NCBI GenBank assembly: GCA_963700195.1
Contig: CAVOWQ010000007.1
Span: 83,745 to 147,744, forward strand
Direction of reading: 5' to 3'
DNA from: AP-15 sp963700195
GTDB lineage: Bacteria > Pseudomonadota > Alphaproteobacteria > ATCC43930 > CGMCC-115725
DNA: 64,000 nt
Below, in pieces: positions 7,622 through 16,754 of the stretch (positions are counted from its first letter, which is position 1; every line of letters starts with the position of its first letter). The notes beneath the pieces are model-generated. The model made no database searches. It was not told the DNA's origin and was given only the letters and a program-made list of their open reading frames with translations. Position numbers and translations under genes: made by a program.

Positions 7622-8825
7622 TCACAAGACCTCGAATAGCCCGGCCGCGCCCATGCCGCCGCCGACGCACATCGTGACGACAACATAACGAACCCCGCGG
7701 CGCTTACCCTCGATCAGCGCGTGACCGGCCATGCGCGCGCCCGACATCCCGTAAGGGTGACCGATCGAAATGGCGCCCCCGTCGACATTGTAACGCTCGG
7801 GATCGATGCCGAGCCGGTTGCGGCAATAGAGAGCCTGCACGGCGAAGGCTTCGTTGAGCTCCCACAGCCCGATATCCTCGAGCGTGAGCCTATGCTGCCG
7901 CAACAGCTTTGGAACGGCAAAAACCGGACCGATCCCCATCTCGTCCGGCGCGCAGCCGGCGACTGCAATACCGCGATAGGCGCCGAGCGGCTGCAGTCCG
8001 CGACGTTCGGCCTCCTTCGCCTCCATCAGCAGCGCAGGCGGACGCGCCGTCGGACAGCTGAGAGGCGTTTCCTGCCGTGATGAACCGGCCCTCTTTGACG
8101 GTCTGCCCATCGCGGAATACCGGTTTCAACGAGGTCAACGCCGCGAGCGTCGTCGATGGCCGGTTGCCTTCGTCCTTTTCGAGGGTCACCGGGACTGGGG
8201 AAATCTCGCCGGTCTCGCGGTTTTCGACCCGCATGATCGAGGGCAGCGGAGCGATCTCCTGATCGAAATGTCCTGCCTCCTGTCCCGCTGCAGTCCGTCG
8301 CTGGGACTGCAGGGCGTATTCGTCCTGCGCGTCGCGGGTAACCTGGTAGCGCTCGGCGACAATCTCGGCCGTCTCGATCATCGTCATGTAGAGGTCCGGG
8401 TGCTGCTCGACCAACCAGGGATCCTGCGCCCGATACTGGTTGCGATGCTCGTTTTGGACCAGCGAGATCGACTCGACCCCGCCTCCGACAGCGATGTCCA
8501 TTCCATCATCGACGATCTGTTTCGCGGCGGTTGCGATCGCCATCAGCCCCGAAGCGCATTGGCGATCGATCGTCATTCCAGCGACCGAAACGGGCAGCCC
8601 GCCGCGGACCGCAGCCTGACGCGCCAAATTGAAGCCGCTCGACCCTTGCTGCAGCGCGGCGCCCAGCACGACATCCTCGACTTCGGCCGGATCGACCCCG
8701 GCGCGCCGCACCGCCTCGGCAACCACGTGGCCGGCGAGAGCCTGCGCCTGCGTGTCGTTGAAAGCACCGCGATAAGCCCTGCCGATCGGCGTGCGGGCGG
8801 TCGATACGATGACGGCTTCGCGCAT
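7622..8825 (-). pseudogene. acetyl-CoA acetyltransferase (thiolase), frameshifted
   Basis: A thiolase of about 400 residues for beta-ketoacyl-CoA cleavage or acetoacetyl-CoA synthesis. The catalytic residues are all there: Cys in DRQCASG, His in ISIGHPYGMSG and Cys in TMCVGGGMG. The frame breaks once: after SQLSDGASA an extra base near 8036 moves the rest (ALLMEAKEAERRG onward) into another frame. Removing one base restores a full-length enzyme. ATG at 8825 has GGGAGG upstream. With only one lesion and all active-site residues kept, a sequence error is more likely than decay. It diverges from the serine hydrolase gene at 8965. Confidence 0.88.
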
Positions 8826-8964
8826 TTCATCCTCCCGAGGAAGCGGCTGCGACGCGGATCTTACGCCGAAACCTCTCCTCCCGGCTATCCGCGAGCATGG
8901 ATGCCCCTCCCACAAGCGGGCGCGGTCATGTAGCATCATAGCAGGACCCTGTGAGGAGACCGCC

Positions 8965-10077
8965 ATGCCTGACGCTTATCCGTTGCCCTCCGCCGACCCG
9001 GCGAGCCTCGGCTTCGCCGCGACGCCGCTGCAGCATCTCGATCGGCTGATCCGCCAGCATATCGAGGAAGGCCGCTACCCCGGCGCCCAGATAGCACTGG
9101 CGCGCCACGGCAAGCTGGCGCTGTTCCGCACTTATGGCGATGCCAAGACCGAGGTCCGGAACCTGCCAGGGACGGACGACACCCTTTTCCTGCTGTTCAG
9201 CCAGACCAAGGTGCTGACGAGCTGCGCGGTGTGGACATTGATCGAGGAAGGCAAGCTCTCCTTTATGGACCGGATCGCGGACCACCTGCCGGAGTTCGCC
9301 AAGCGCGGCAAGGGCGAGATCACCTTGCATCAGGTCATGACCCATCAGGGCGGGTTTCCCAGCGGCGACGTGACCCAGGCGACCTGGACCGATCACACAA
9401 GGATGCGCGCCGAGGTTTGCGACTTTTCGCTCGACTGGACCCCCGGCACACGGCTGCAATACCACCCGCGCGCCGCGCATCTGACCCAGGCGATGGTCAT
9501 CGAGGCGGTTACCGGGCAGGACTATCGCGACGTGATCCGCGAAAAAGTGCTGGCCCCGCTGGGGCTCGCAAAGGACATCTTTGTCGGCGTGCCGCCGAGC
9601 GAGCAGGAGCGTTGTGCCGACACCTATGCGCCGGAGGCCCGTGACAACTCAGCCGAGTTCAAGGCGGCCGGCATGCCGAGCGGCGGCGGCTATGCGACCG
9701 CCCGCGGGATGGCGGCATTTTACCAGATGCTGCTTGGGCGCGGCCGGCTCGGGGATGTGCGGCTGCTCTCGCCGCGGCTCGTCAGCTATGTGACACGCAG
9801 CCACACCGGCGACCGCGGCGACGACGCGATGGGCGGCATCCCGATGCATCGCGGCCTCGGCCCGCATGTCCGCGGCGACAGCGACCGTATCCGCGGTCTC
9901 GGCACGATCGGCGCGCCGGACACCTTCGGCCATGGCGGCGCCGGCACCTCATATTCGTGGGCCGACCCGACGAGCGGCGTCTCGTTCACCTACATCACGA
10001 ACTTCATGTCGCCCGATCCGTGGCACACGGCCCGCCTCGACCGCGTCGCCAACCTCGTCCACGCCGCGATCGATTGA
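8965..10077 (+). CDS. serine hydrolase, beta-lactamase class C/esterase family
   Basis: A 370-residue beta-lactamase-fold hydrolase, more likely an esterase or peptidase than a resistance enzyme. The nucleophile motif SxxK is seen as SQTK in LLFSQTKVLTS, and GHGGAGTSYSW near the C-terminus is the KTG-like strand. The tyrosine motif is atypical (LQYHPRAAH). No signal peptide is visible, so it is probably cytosolic. ATG at 8965 follows GAGGAG. It is transcribed divergently from the thiolase. Confidence 0.87.
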   Translation: MPDAYPLPSADPASLGFAATPLQHLDRLIRQHIEEGRYPGAQIALARHGKLALFRTYGDAKTEVRNLPGTDDTLFLLFSQTKVLTSCAVWTLIEEGKLSFMDRIADHLPEFAKRGKGEITLHQVMTHQGGFPSGDVTQATWTDHTRMRAEVCDFSLDWTPGTRLQYHPRAAHLTQAMVIEAVTGQDYRDVIREKVLAPLGLAKDIFVGVPPSEQERCADTYAPEARDNSAEFKAAGMPSGGGYATARGMAAFYQMLLGRGRLGDVRLLSPRLVSYVTRSHTGDRGDDAMGGIPMHRGLGPHVRGDSDRIRGLGTIGAPDTFGHGGAGTSYSWADPTSGVSFTYITNFMSPDPWHTARLDRVANLVHAAID

Positions 10078-10109
10078 GCTGATGCTCATTGTGAATCCGA
10101 TCGACTATG

Positions 10110-10262
10110 GTCTCTCAACCCTCTCCCCCCGCCGGCCTGGGGGAGAGGGCAGGGTGAGGGGGGCCGACGAGCTAGCTCGCGGCACCGCCTACCTCAACCC
10201 TCCCAACCCTCCGGGTTGGGCCCCTCCCTCTCCCCCTAAAGGGCGGAGAGGGGCTTTCGGGT
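10110..10262. repeat. GC-rich palindromic intergenic repeat (family 1)
   Basis: This gap between two plus-strand genes contains CCCTCTCCCC and CCTCCCTCTCCCCC tracts with inverted counterparts (GGGGGAGAGGG, GGCGGAGAGGGG), and no gene. It belongs to the same family as 14320, 16755, 41025 and 47689. Confidence 0.6.
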
Positions 10263-10267
10263 AAGTC

Positions 10268-11599
10268 ATGGCCCCAAAGGTCGATCCGGTAAATTCCGAC
10301 GCGGTGCTGCCGGCGCGCGCTGATGTCGTGATCATCGGCGGCGGGATCATCGGCGCCAGCACGGCCCTGTTCCTGGCCCAGAAGGGTGTCCGCGCGGTGT
10401 TGTGCGAGAAGGGGCACATTGCCGGTGAGCAGTCGAGCCGCAATTGGGGCTGGTGCCGCAAGATGGGTCGCGATCCGCGCGAATTGCCGCTGATCATTGA
10501 GAGCCTTCGGCTGTGGCAAGGCATGAACGAGTTGGTCGAGGCCGAAACCGGTTTCCGCCAAGCCGGCATCATGTATCTGGCGGAGACCCAGGCCGAGCTC
10601 GGGCAGCTCGGAACCTGGCTCGAGCACGCTCGCCAATACCAGCTCGACACCCGCATACTCACCCGCGCCGAAGCCGCGGAGCTGATGCCGGGTTTGACAG
10701 GCAACTGGACGGGCGCGCTTTACACCGCGAGCGACGGCAAAGCCGAGCCGCAGAGGGCGGCGCCGGCGATCGCCGAAGCGGCGCGGCGGCACGGCGCGGC
10801 GATCGTCACCCAATGCGCCGCACGCGGCATCGAGACAGCAGGCGGGCGCGTCTCAGCGGTGGTGACCGAAAAGGGCCGCATCTCGTGCGACAAGGTGGTG
10901 CTCGCCGGCGGCGCGTGGTGCCGGCTGTTCTGCGGCAATCTCGGCGTCGCGCTGCCGCAGCTCAAAGTGCTGGCGACGGTCATGCGCACTCAGCCGCTCG
11001 AAGGCGGCCCGGAGATTTCCGCATCAGGAGGGCTCTTCGGGTTTCGCAAGCGGATGGACGGCGGCTACACCGTCGCGACCCTCGGGGTGCGGACGATCGA
11101 CCTCGTGCCCGATAATTTTCGGCTGTTTTTCGATTACCTGCCCGCAGCCCGGCTGCACTGGAAGAAGTTGCGGTTCCGCGTCGGCCGCCGCTGGATCGAG
11201 GAATGGCGCATTCCTCGCCATTGGGGCTTGGACCAGACCTCCCCGTTCGAGGCGATGCGCGTGCTCGATCCGGAGCCCGACCAGTTCGTCGTCGATCGGG
11301 CGCGCACGGCCACGGCCGAGGCCTTCCCAGTGTTCCGCAACGCGGTGGTCGCCGAAAGCTGGGGCGGCATGATCGATGTCATGCCCGATGCGGTACCGGT
11401 CATCTCACCGGTCGAGAGCCTGCCCGGCTTCTTTATTGCCACCGGGTTCTCCGGCCACGGCTTCGGCATCGGTCCGGGGGCCGGCAAGCTGGTGGCCGAT
11501 ATGGTCGCCGGCGACCCAACCTTGGTCGACCCGGCGCCGTTTCGCTTGTCCCGGTTCAGCGACGGCTCGAACCCGCAGCCGCACCCGCTCGCCAGCTGA
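10268..11599 (+). CDS. FAD-dependent amine/amino-acid oxidoreductase (DAO family)
   Basis: A 443-residue flavoenzyme that probably oxidises a secondary or primary amine. The Rossmann FAD fingerprint DVVIIGGGIIGAST lies near residue 20, with the matching acidic residue in LCEKGHIAGEQSS. The SSRNWGWCRK segment is typical of DadA-like bacterial oxidases. The C-terminal FAD-contacting segment GFSGHGFGIGPGAGKL is present. Start ATG at 10268 has no clear purine-rich site; the preceding DNA is repeat family 1. The substrate is unknown. Confidence 0.88.
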   Translation: MAPKVDPVNSDAVLPARADVVIIGGGIIGASTALFLAQKGVRAVLCEKGHIAGEQSSRNWGWCRKMGRDPRELPLIIESLRLWQGMNELVEAETGFRQAGIMYLAETQAELGQLGTWLEHARQYQLDTRILTRAEAAELMPGLTGNWTGALYTASDGKAEPQRAAPAIAEAARRHGAAIVTQCAARGIETAGGRVSAVVTEKGRISCDKVVLAGGAWCRLFCGNLGVALPQLKVLATVMRTQPLEGGPEISASGGLFGFRKRMDGGYTVATLGVRTIDLVPDNFRLFFDYLPAARLHWKKLRFRVGRRWIEEWRIPRHWGLDQTSPFEAMRVLDPEPDQFVVDRARTATAEAFPVFRNAVVAESWGGMIDVMPDAVPVISPVESLPGFFIATGFSGHGFGIGPGAGKLVADMVAGDPTLVDPAPFRLSRFSDGSNPQPHPLAS

Positions 11600-11601
11600 G
11601 A

Positions 11602-12120
11602 TCAGTTGATCGAGGCGAGCTCCTCGATCCGCAAGCCATCGCGGACCCGCGCGACCAGCGCTTCCGGGTCATAGACGACCCCGACCGGGTTCTTGTCGGT
11701 GGCCGAGCGCCCCCGCATGTAGGATTGCCCGTCGGTCGCCGTAGCGAAATTGTCGACCAGCAGCTCGACCTGATTGTGGTCGGGATCGTGATAGTACATC
11801 GATGTCGTTACGCCATGATTTACGCAGCGATGCGGGCGGATGCCGAGCTCCTTGAGCCGCTGATAATTATCGATCAGATCGTCGAGACCGCCAAACGTGA
11901 AAGCGACATGATTGAGGCCCGCCGCATCGGGCTGCCGCTCCGTCAGCGGCCCGGGATCGAGGAAGGCGACCCGGTGATGCTCGTCATCATAACTGATAAA
12001 CGAGATGCGCTCGGCTTCGTAAAGTATCTCGGCGCCGAGCACCTTGCAGTACCAATCGATCATCTCGCGCCGGCGATTGGTCTGCAACACGATGTGCGAC
12101 AGCTTTGTCGGTGACGCCAT
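11602..12120 (-). CDS. VOC superfamily protein, extradiol-dioxygenase-like
   Basis: A 172-residue vicinal-oxygen-chelate protein with paired beta-alpha-beta-beta-beta modules. Possible metal ligands are the His in KLSHIVLQT, the His in GLNHVAFTF and the Glu in HNQVELLVDNF, the usual H-H-E pattern. The sequence is close to 2,3-dihydroxybiphenyl dioxygenase-type domains but half their length, so it could be a dioxygenase, an isomerase or a binding protein. It converges on the flavoenzyme with only 2 bp between stop codons. The aldo/keto reductase gene lies upstream on the same strand. Confidence 0.85.
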   Translation of the reverse strand: MASPTKLSHIVLQTNRRREMIDWYCKVLGAEILYEAERISFISYDDEHHRVAFLDPGPLTERQPDAAGLNHVAFTFGGLDDLIDNYQRLKELGIRPHRCVNHGVTTSMYYHDPDHNQVELLVDNFATATDGQSYMRGRSATDKNPVGVVYDPEALVARVRDGLRIEELASIN

Positions 12121-12180
12121 CTCCTGACTCCTCCATCTGATTGTCGTAGTTTAGGCGATCTACCCGGTAACCGGCAAACC

Positions 12181-13182
12181 TCAGATATAGACGCCCCGCA
12201 TTCCGCCTTCGGGGTAGCGGGTGCCGGCGGCGGCGCCGATCGGTATCGTCGTCGAGATGCGATCGACATCGGCCTCGGACAAACGCACCCGCATCGCGCC
12301 GAGATTTTCCTCCAGCCGTGCGATGCGCTTGGTGCCCGGTATCGGGATCACATCGGGACCCTGCGCCAGCAACCAGGCGAGACAAAGCTGCGCGGGGGTG
12401 CAGCCTTTGTCTTGGGCAATTGCTTCGATGCGTTGCACCAGCTCGCGGTTCTTGGCGAAATTGTCGCCCATGAACCGCGGGTGACGGCCGCGGGTGTCGC
12501 CCTGAGCCAAGTTTCCGAGGTCGGGGACGTCGCCAGTCAGCAGACTGCGACCGAGCGGGGCGTAGGCGACGAAGGCGATGCCCAAGTCGCGGGTGAGCCC
12601 GCGCGTCTCGGTCGCTTCTTCCCGGTAGAGTAGCGAGAATTCGCTTTGCACGGCGGCAATCGGGTGGACGGCGTGAGCCCGCCGGATGCGCTCCGGCCGG
12701 GCCTCGCACAGCCCCAGATACCGGACCTTGCCCTGTTCGACGAGCCGCGACATGGCGCCAACGGTATCCTCGACCGGCACCGCCGGATCGACCCGGTGCT
12801 GGTAATAGAGATCGATGACATCGACGCCGAGCCGCTTGAGGCTCGCGTCGCACGCCTGGGCAACATAGGCGGGGGTCCCGTCGACGCCGTTGGCGCCGCC
12901 CGGCCGGCGGGTCTGGCCGAATTTGGTCACGATCACGACGCCGTTGCGCCGGCCCTTCAATGCCCGGCCGAGGAGTTCCTCGTTCTGGCCCCAGCCATAC
13001 ATGTCCGAGCTGTCGAAATGATCGACGCCGAGCTCGACCGCCCGGTGGATCAGCCGGACGCCGGCCTCGTCGTCGCTCGTGCCGTAGACGCCGGACAACG
13101 ACATGCAGCCGAGCCCAATCGCCGAGACCTCCGGTCCCGCCTTGCCGAGTCTGCGCCGCTCCGTGACAAGAGCATCAGTCAT
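12181..13182 (-). CDS. aldo/keto reductase
   Basis: A 333-residue NADPH-dependent carbonyl reductase of the AKR superfamily. The catalytic tetrad is visible: Asp in HFDSSDMYGWG, Tyr in the same motif, Lys in VIVTKFG and His in LYYQHRVD. The C-terminal cofactor loop IPGTKRIARLEENLGA matches the YhdN/AKR13-type group. It is upstream of the VOC gene on the same strand with about 60 bp between, so co-transcription is possible. The substrate cannot be inferred. Confidence 0.92.
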   Translation of the reverse strand: MTDALVTERRRLGKAGPEVSAIGLGCMSLSGVYGTSDDEAGVRLIHRAVELGVDHFDSSDMYGWGQNEELLGRALKGRRNGVVIVTKFGQTRRPGGANGVDGTPAYVAQACDASLKRLGVDVIDLYYQHRVDPAVPVEDTVGAMSRLVEQGKVRYLGLCEARPERIRRAHAVHPIAAVQSEFSLLYREEATETRGLTRDLGIAFVAYAPLGRSLLTGDVPDLGNLAQGDTRGRHPRFMGDNFAKNRELVQRIEAIAQDKGCTPAQLCLAWLLAQGPDVIPIPGTKRIARLEENLGAMRVRLSEADVDRISTTIPIGAAAGTRYPEGGMRGVYI

Positions 13183-13261
13183 CCGTCTCTCCAGCTAAAG
13201 CTTTGTGACAAGCTCTAATAGAGGGGTATGATCGCCGCGGCAATCCAGGCGAGGGAGGAGA

Positions 13262-14311
13262 ATGATGGCGAGCACTCATGTCTATGCCGGTACCGCGCGA
13301 TCGATGGGAGCAACGGCCGGCGGTATTTTCCGCCAGGTTGCGGGCGACAACCGGTGGGAGCATCTGACCAACGGTGTGCCGGAAGACGCCGATGTCCACG
13401 CGATCACGGTCCATCCGGAAAACCCCGATGTCGTCTATGTCGGCAGCACCAAGGGCGCCTATCGCAGCACCAATCGCGGCAACACCTGGGAGCGGCTCCG
13501 CCTTCCCGACGACGCCGACATCTGGTCCGTCTGCATCCACCCGAAGAACCCGCGCATCGTCTATGCCGGAGCGACACCCCCTGGTGTTTATCGCAGCGAT
13601 GATGGCGGCGATACGTGGCGCAAGATGGCGGACCCGGGTCTCCCCGACCGGGTGATCATGGGTTTCGCGTGCCGGGTCATGCGGCTCGATGTCGATCCCA
13701 ATTCGCCCGACGACGTGTATGCGACGTTGGAGGCCAATGGTGCGATGCGCAGCCGCAACGGCGGCGAGAGCTGGGAGGACTGCACAGCCGATCTGATCCG
13801 CTTCTGCGAGGAGCCCAAATACCGCAGCCGGATCGGCAGCCAGACCGAAATCGAGGGGATGCTGGACGGCCATGCGCTGACCTGCAGCGCCGCCGCGCCC
13901 GGCACAGTGTTCCTCGCCAACCGCATGGGCCTCTTCCGCAGCAGCGACCGCGGCGAGCATTGGCAAGACATGGAAATCAACCGGTTCTCGCCATTGACCT
14001 ATGGCCGCGACATCCGCGTGTCGCGGCACGACCCCAAGGTCATGTACGCGTGTCTCAGCCCGGCGGCGCGCAGCACCGACGGGTCGATCTACCGTAGCGA
14101 CGATGTCGGCCAAACCTGGAAGCGCTTCGACCACGGCGTCAAGGCCGAGGCGACGATGATGGGCGTCGCGGTGCATCCGCGCGACCCGAACCAGGTATAC
14201 GGCGTCTCCCGTTTCGGCCAGGTGTTCGGCACGCAGGACGGCGGCCGCAGCTGGAACGAGACGCGGCTCCCCGAAGGCGTCCGCGACGTCTACGCCGTCG
14301 CCTGCGGCTGA
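13262..14311 (+). CDS. BNR/Asp-box beta-propeller protein
   Basis: A 349-residue protein built of repeated Asp-box motifs: RSTNRGNTWE, RSDDGGDTWR, RSRNGGESWE, RSSDRGEHWQ, RSDDVGQTWK and TQDGGRSWNE, about one per propeller blade. It has no signal peptide or catalytic sialidase residues, so it is a sialidase-fold propeller rather than a proven glycosidase. Two consecutive ATGs (13262, 13265) follow GGGAGGAGA; the second has the better spacing. It is followed by a very long hairpin (14320-14410). Confidence 0.85.
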   Translation: MMASTHVYAGTARSMGATAGGIFRQVAGDNRWEHLTNGVPEDADVHAITVHPENPDVVYVGSTKGAYRSTNRGNTWERLRLPDDADIWSVCIHPKNPRIVYAGATPPGVYRSDDGGDTWRKMADPGLPDRVIMGFACRVMRLDVDPNSPDDVYATLEANGAMRSRNGGESWEDCTADLIRFCEEPKYRSRIGSQTEIEGMLDGHALTCSAAAPGTVFLANRMGLFRSSDRGEHWQDMEINRFSPLTYGRDIRVSRHDPKVMYACLSPAARSTDGSIYRSDDVGQTWKRFDHGVKAEATMMGVAVHPRDPNQVYGVSRFGQVFGTQDGGRSWNETRLPEGVRDVYAVACG

Positions 14312-14319
14312 ACTGAGCT

Positions 14320-14410
14320 GCCCCTCACCCTAGCCCTCTCCCCGCAAGCGGGGCGAGGGAATTAACTGCTCCCTCGCCCCGCTTGCGGGGAGAGGGTCGG
14401 GGTGAGGGGC
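14320..14410. repeat. 41-bp-arm near-perfect inverted repeat (family 1)
   Basis: Arms 14320-14360 and 14370-14410 are inverted copies with three mismatches by hand count and a 9-base AT-rich loop. Each arm itself carries CCCCGCAAGCGGGG. It fills the whole gap between the propeller gene and the aldolase gene and may end transcription of the former. Confidence 0.85.
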
Positions 14411-14424
14411 AAAGAGAGGCACGA

Positions 14425-15207
14425 ATGACCAATTCTATGAAGCAGAAGCTCGCCGCCGGCGAGCTGGTGCTGTGCATGAATTTGCGGCTCGCCCGCACTG
14501 TCGACATCGCGATGGTCGCCAAGGCGGGCGGTTACGACGCGCTCTATGTCGACATGGAGCACAGCCCTTATTCCATCGACACGGCCGCGACAATCTGCGC
14601 TGCGGCGATCGGCATCGGCATTACCCCGCTGGTTCGCGTGCCGAGCCATGACGGGCACTGGTCGAGCCGCGTGCTCGACGGCGGCGCGCAGGGCGTCATC
14701 GTCCCGCACGTCAACAACCGCGGCGAGGCGGAGGCGGTGGTGCGCAATTGCCGCTTTCCGCCATTGGGCCAGCGCTCGGTGATGGGGCTCGGGCCGGCGC
14801 TCGGCTACCGCGCGATGCCGCTCGGCGAGATCAATGAGCGGCTCAATGCGGAGACCGCGCTGATCGTCATGCTGGAAACCGCCGAGGGCATCGACAATGC
14901 CGCGGCGATCGCCGCACTGCCCGGGATCGACGTGCTGCTGATCGGCTCGGGCGATCTGACGACCGATTACGGCATCCCCGGGCAGGTCGATCACCCGCGG
15001 CTGCGCGAGGCCTATGAACGCGTCGCCGAAGCCTGCCATGCGCACGGCAAGGTGTTGGGGGTCGGCGGCATCCGCCACAATGTCGCTCTGCAGGGCGAGC
15101 TGATCCGCCTCGGCGCACGCTTCGTGATCGCCGGAACCGATGTCAATTACGTGCTGGCCGGCGCGCGCCAGGACACGACCGCATTGCGCGAGATCCCGCT
15201 CGGGTAA
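14425..15207 (+). CDS. HpcH/HpaI class II aldolase
   Basis: A 260-residue metal-dependent aldolase that cleaves or forms 4-hydroxy-2-keto acids. The family features are the strand YVDMEHSP, the loop VPHVNNRGEAEA, the metal ligand Glu in MLETAEGIDN and Asp in IGSGDLTTDYG. ATG at 14425 follows GAGAGG. Close homologues act on keto-acids in aromatic or sugar-acid breakdown, fitting the catabolic neighbours, but the substrate here is not known. The alkB gene follows after 6 bp. Confidence 0.9.
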   Translation: MTNSMKQKLAAGELVLCMNLRLARTVDIAMVAKAGGYDALYVDMEHSPYSIDTAATICAAAIGIGITPLVRVPSHDGHWSSRVLDGGAQGVIVPHVNNRGEAEAVVRNCRFPPLGQRSVMGLGPALGYRAMPLGEINERLNAETALIVMLETAEGIDNAAAIAALPGIDVLLIGSGDLTTDYGIPGQVDHPRLREAYERVAEACHAHGKVLGVGGIRHNVALQGELIRLGARFVIAGTDVNYVLAGARQDTTALREIPLG

Positions 15208-15213
15208 CCGGCA

Positions 15214-15861
15214 TTGGGTGACCTGCTGAGCAGCCTCGAACCGGCGCGAGCTGTCGAGCGGCTCAGCGAAGCAGCGGTGGTGTTGCGCGGCTTCGCCAGC
15301 AATATCGCCGCTGGGTTGCTTGCAGAGGTGGACAGCATCACTGCGGTCGCGCCGTTTCGCAACATGGTGACGCCGGGCGGGTTTCGCATGTCAGTGGGAA
15401 TGACCAATTGCGGCAGCGCCGGCTGGGTGACGGATCGCAAAGGATATCGTTACGAGCCCCTCGACCCGATCACCGGCAAAGCTTGGCCCGCGATGCCGGA
15501 TCTTTTTCTCCGTCTTGCGGCCAGCGCGGCGGCAGCCGCGGGATACCAGGACTTCGAACCCGACGCCTGCCTGATCAACCTTTACACCCCAGAGACCCGG
15601 TTGTCGCTGCACCGTGACGAGAACGAGCGTGACCTGACGGCGCCGATCGTTTCGGTGTCGCTTGGGTTGCCGGCGATTTTCCTGTTCGGAGGCAACCGCC
15701 GCAGCGACCGGCGCCGGCGCATTCTGCTGCAGAGCGGCGATGTCGTCGTCTGGGGCGGCGCCGATCGCCTCGTTTATCATGGCGTGGCGCCTCTTGCCGA
15801 AGGCGAAGACCCGCTGACCGGCAATCGCCGCATCAATTTGACCTTTCGAAAGGCGCTGTAA
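15214..15861 (+). CDS. alkB: AlkB DNA/RNA dealkylation dioxygenase
   Basis: A 215-residue Fe(II)/2-oxoglutarate-dependent repair enzyme that oxidatively removes methyl lesions such as 1-methyladenine. The iron ligands are His133 and Asp135 (LSLHRDENE) and His189 (VYHGVAP); the 2-oxoglutarate-binding arginines lie in RRINLTFRKA at the C-terminus. NLYTPETRLSLHRDENE is diagnostic. The start is TTG at 15214; no ATG or GTG with a ribosome site fits the conserved N-terminus better. It is probably translated from the same transcript as the aldolase and the small gene behind it. Confidence 0.93.
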   Translation: MGDLLSSLEPARAVERLSEAAVVLRGFASNIAAGLLAEVDSITAVAPFRNMVTPGGFRMSVGMTNCGSAGWVTDRKGYRYEPLDPITGKAWPAMPDLFLRLAASAAAAAGYQDFEPDACLINLYTPETRLSLHRDENERDLTAPIVSVSLGLPAIFLFGGNRRSDRRRRILLQSGDVVVWGGADRLVYHGVAPLAEGEDPLTGNRRINLTFRKAL

Positions 15862-15864
15862 TCA

Positions 15865-16086
15865 ATGCTCAAAATATTGGTTCTGAGCTGCGGGCTCATT
15901 GCGTCGGTGCCGCCGGCGATTGCGCAGGAGGCGCAGACGCTCAAAGAGCGCCTCTCCGACAAAGCCTCCGACGCCCAGCGGGTCGACAATTGCCGTGTGC
16001 CACCCGAGCGCCGCGGCGCCCTGCCCCGCCCCGACTGCGCGGAGGAACCGCGCCCTGCAGCGGCAGAGGCCAAAGCGCCGCGCTGA
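15865..16086 (+). CDS. small exported protein, unknown function
   Basis: A 73-residue protein with a clear signal peptide (LKILVLSCGLIASVPPAIAQ, cleavage expected after AIAQ), leaving a mature polar chain of about 52 residues with two cysteines. It starts 3 bp after the alkB stop and is presumably translationally coupled to it. No family recognised. Confidence 0.65.
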   Translation: MLKILVLSCGLIASVPPAIAQEAQTLKERLSDKASDAQRVDNCRVPPERRGALPRPDCAEEPRPAAAEAKAPR

Positions 16087-16092
16087 GTCGCC

Positions 16093-16226
16093 GCTGTTTT
16101 CGCTGTTATTTGCAGCGAAGAAACAGCCAGCGAGCTTGCTTCTGCCACGGAAACTCCTGCGTTCTGAAGATCGGGACGGCCGTAAAACAGCCACACCTTC
16201 GCTGTTATCTGTCCTTTAACAGCGAA
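16093..16226. repeat. two related palindromes carrying CGCTGTTAT
   Basis: The first (16093-16105 with 16113-16127) pairs GCTGTTTTCGCTG with CAGCGAAGAAACAGC across a 7-base loop. The second (16198-16207 with 16217-16226) is a perfect 10-bp inverted repeat, TTCGCTGTTA and TAACAGCGAA, with a 9-base loop. Both contain CGCTGTTAT(T/C)TG. The first is 7 bp after the small gene and may terminate it. Confidence 0.6.
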
Positions 16227-16385
16227 TAACAGTGAAGTGATGCTCCAAATTAGACTAGCTATGGTGACGTTGAAGCGCATTAACATCTTCGTCAACTGGC
16301 GTCTTGCAAAGCATCGGCAAAGCATAGCCTCTCATAAGATTACGGCAATTTTCCGGTCCGCCGCCAGCACAAGAGAGCGTCCCCG

Positions 16386-16470
16386 ATGACGATCACCGAT
16401 TGCCAGTTCCATGCCTGACGCGGACACGCCGAGTCGGCCCTGGCACAGCGTGCCGAACTGGCCCGACGAC
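16386..16470 (+). pseudogene. remnant of an amidohydrolase 5' end
   Basis: ATG at 16386 gives MTITDCQFHA and then a stop; shifting one base continues as PDADTPSRPWHSVPNWP. Together this resembles the N-terminus of metal-dependent amidohydrolases (D-x-Q-x-H-x then PDTPxRPW). Homology ends by about 16470. Only the beginning of the gene is left, with a frameshift. Confidence 0.45.
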
Positions 16471-16530
16471 TTCCCGTCAACTACGAGTAGTAGGGCGGAT
16501 GAGCGCAGCGTCATCCGCCGTCTGCCGCAC

Positions 16531-16677
16531 CCGTACAACATGATGGTCATGGCGAGCGGGCGCGAGCGCACCTCCGCGGAATATGCCGAGCTGCTGCTTG
16601 CCAGTGGCTGGCGTTACGACCGGACCCTGCACGCGCCCGGCGCATTGCACAGCATCGTGGCCGCGACTGCCGCGTAG
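16531..16677 (+). pseudogene. remnant of a SAM-dependent O-methyltransferase 3' end
   Basis: The last 48 codons before the stop at 16675-16677 read NMMVMASGRERTSAEYAELL and then ASGWRYDRTLHAPG. This is the typical C-terminus of the O-methyltransferase family 2 fold (GRERTxxEY...LLxxAGF). No cofactor-binding part lies upstream. It is a truncated gene end fused downstream of the amidohydrolase remnant. Confidence 0.5.
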
Positions 16678-16754
16678 GCTGTCGGAACCGCGCCCCTCCC
16701 TGTGAACGCGCGGGTACAGCAGAACTCGTCGATCGGCAGAGCGGTTGGCTCTTC

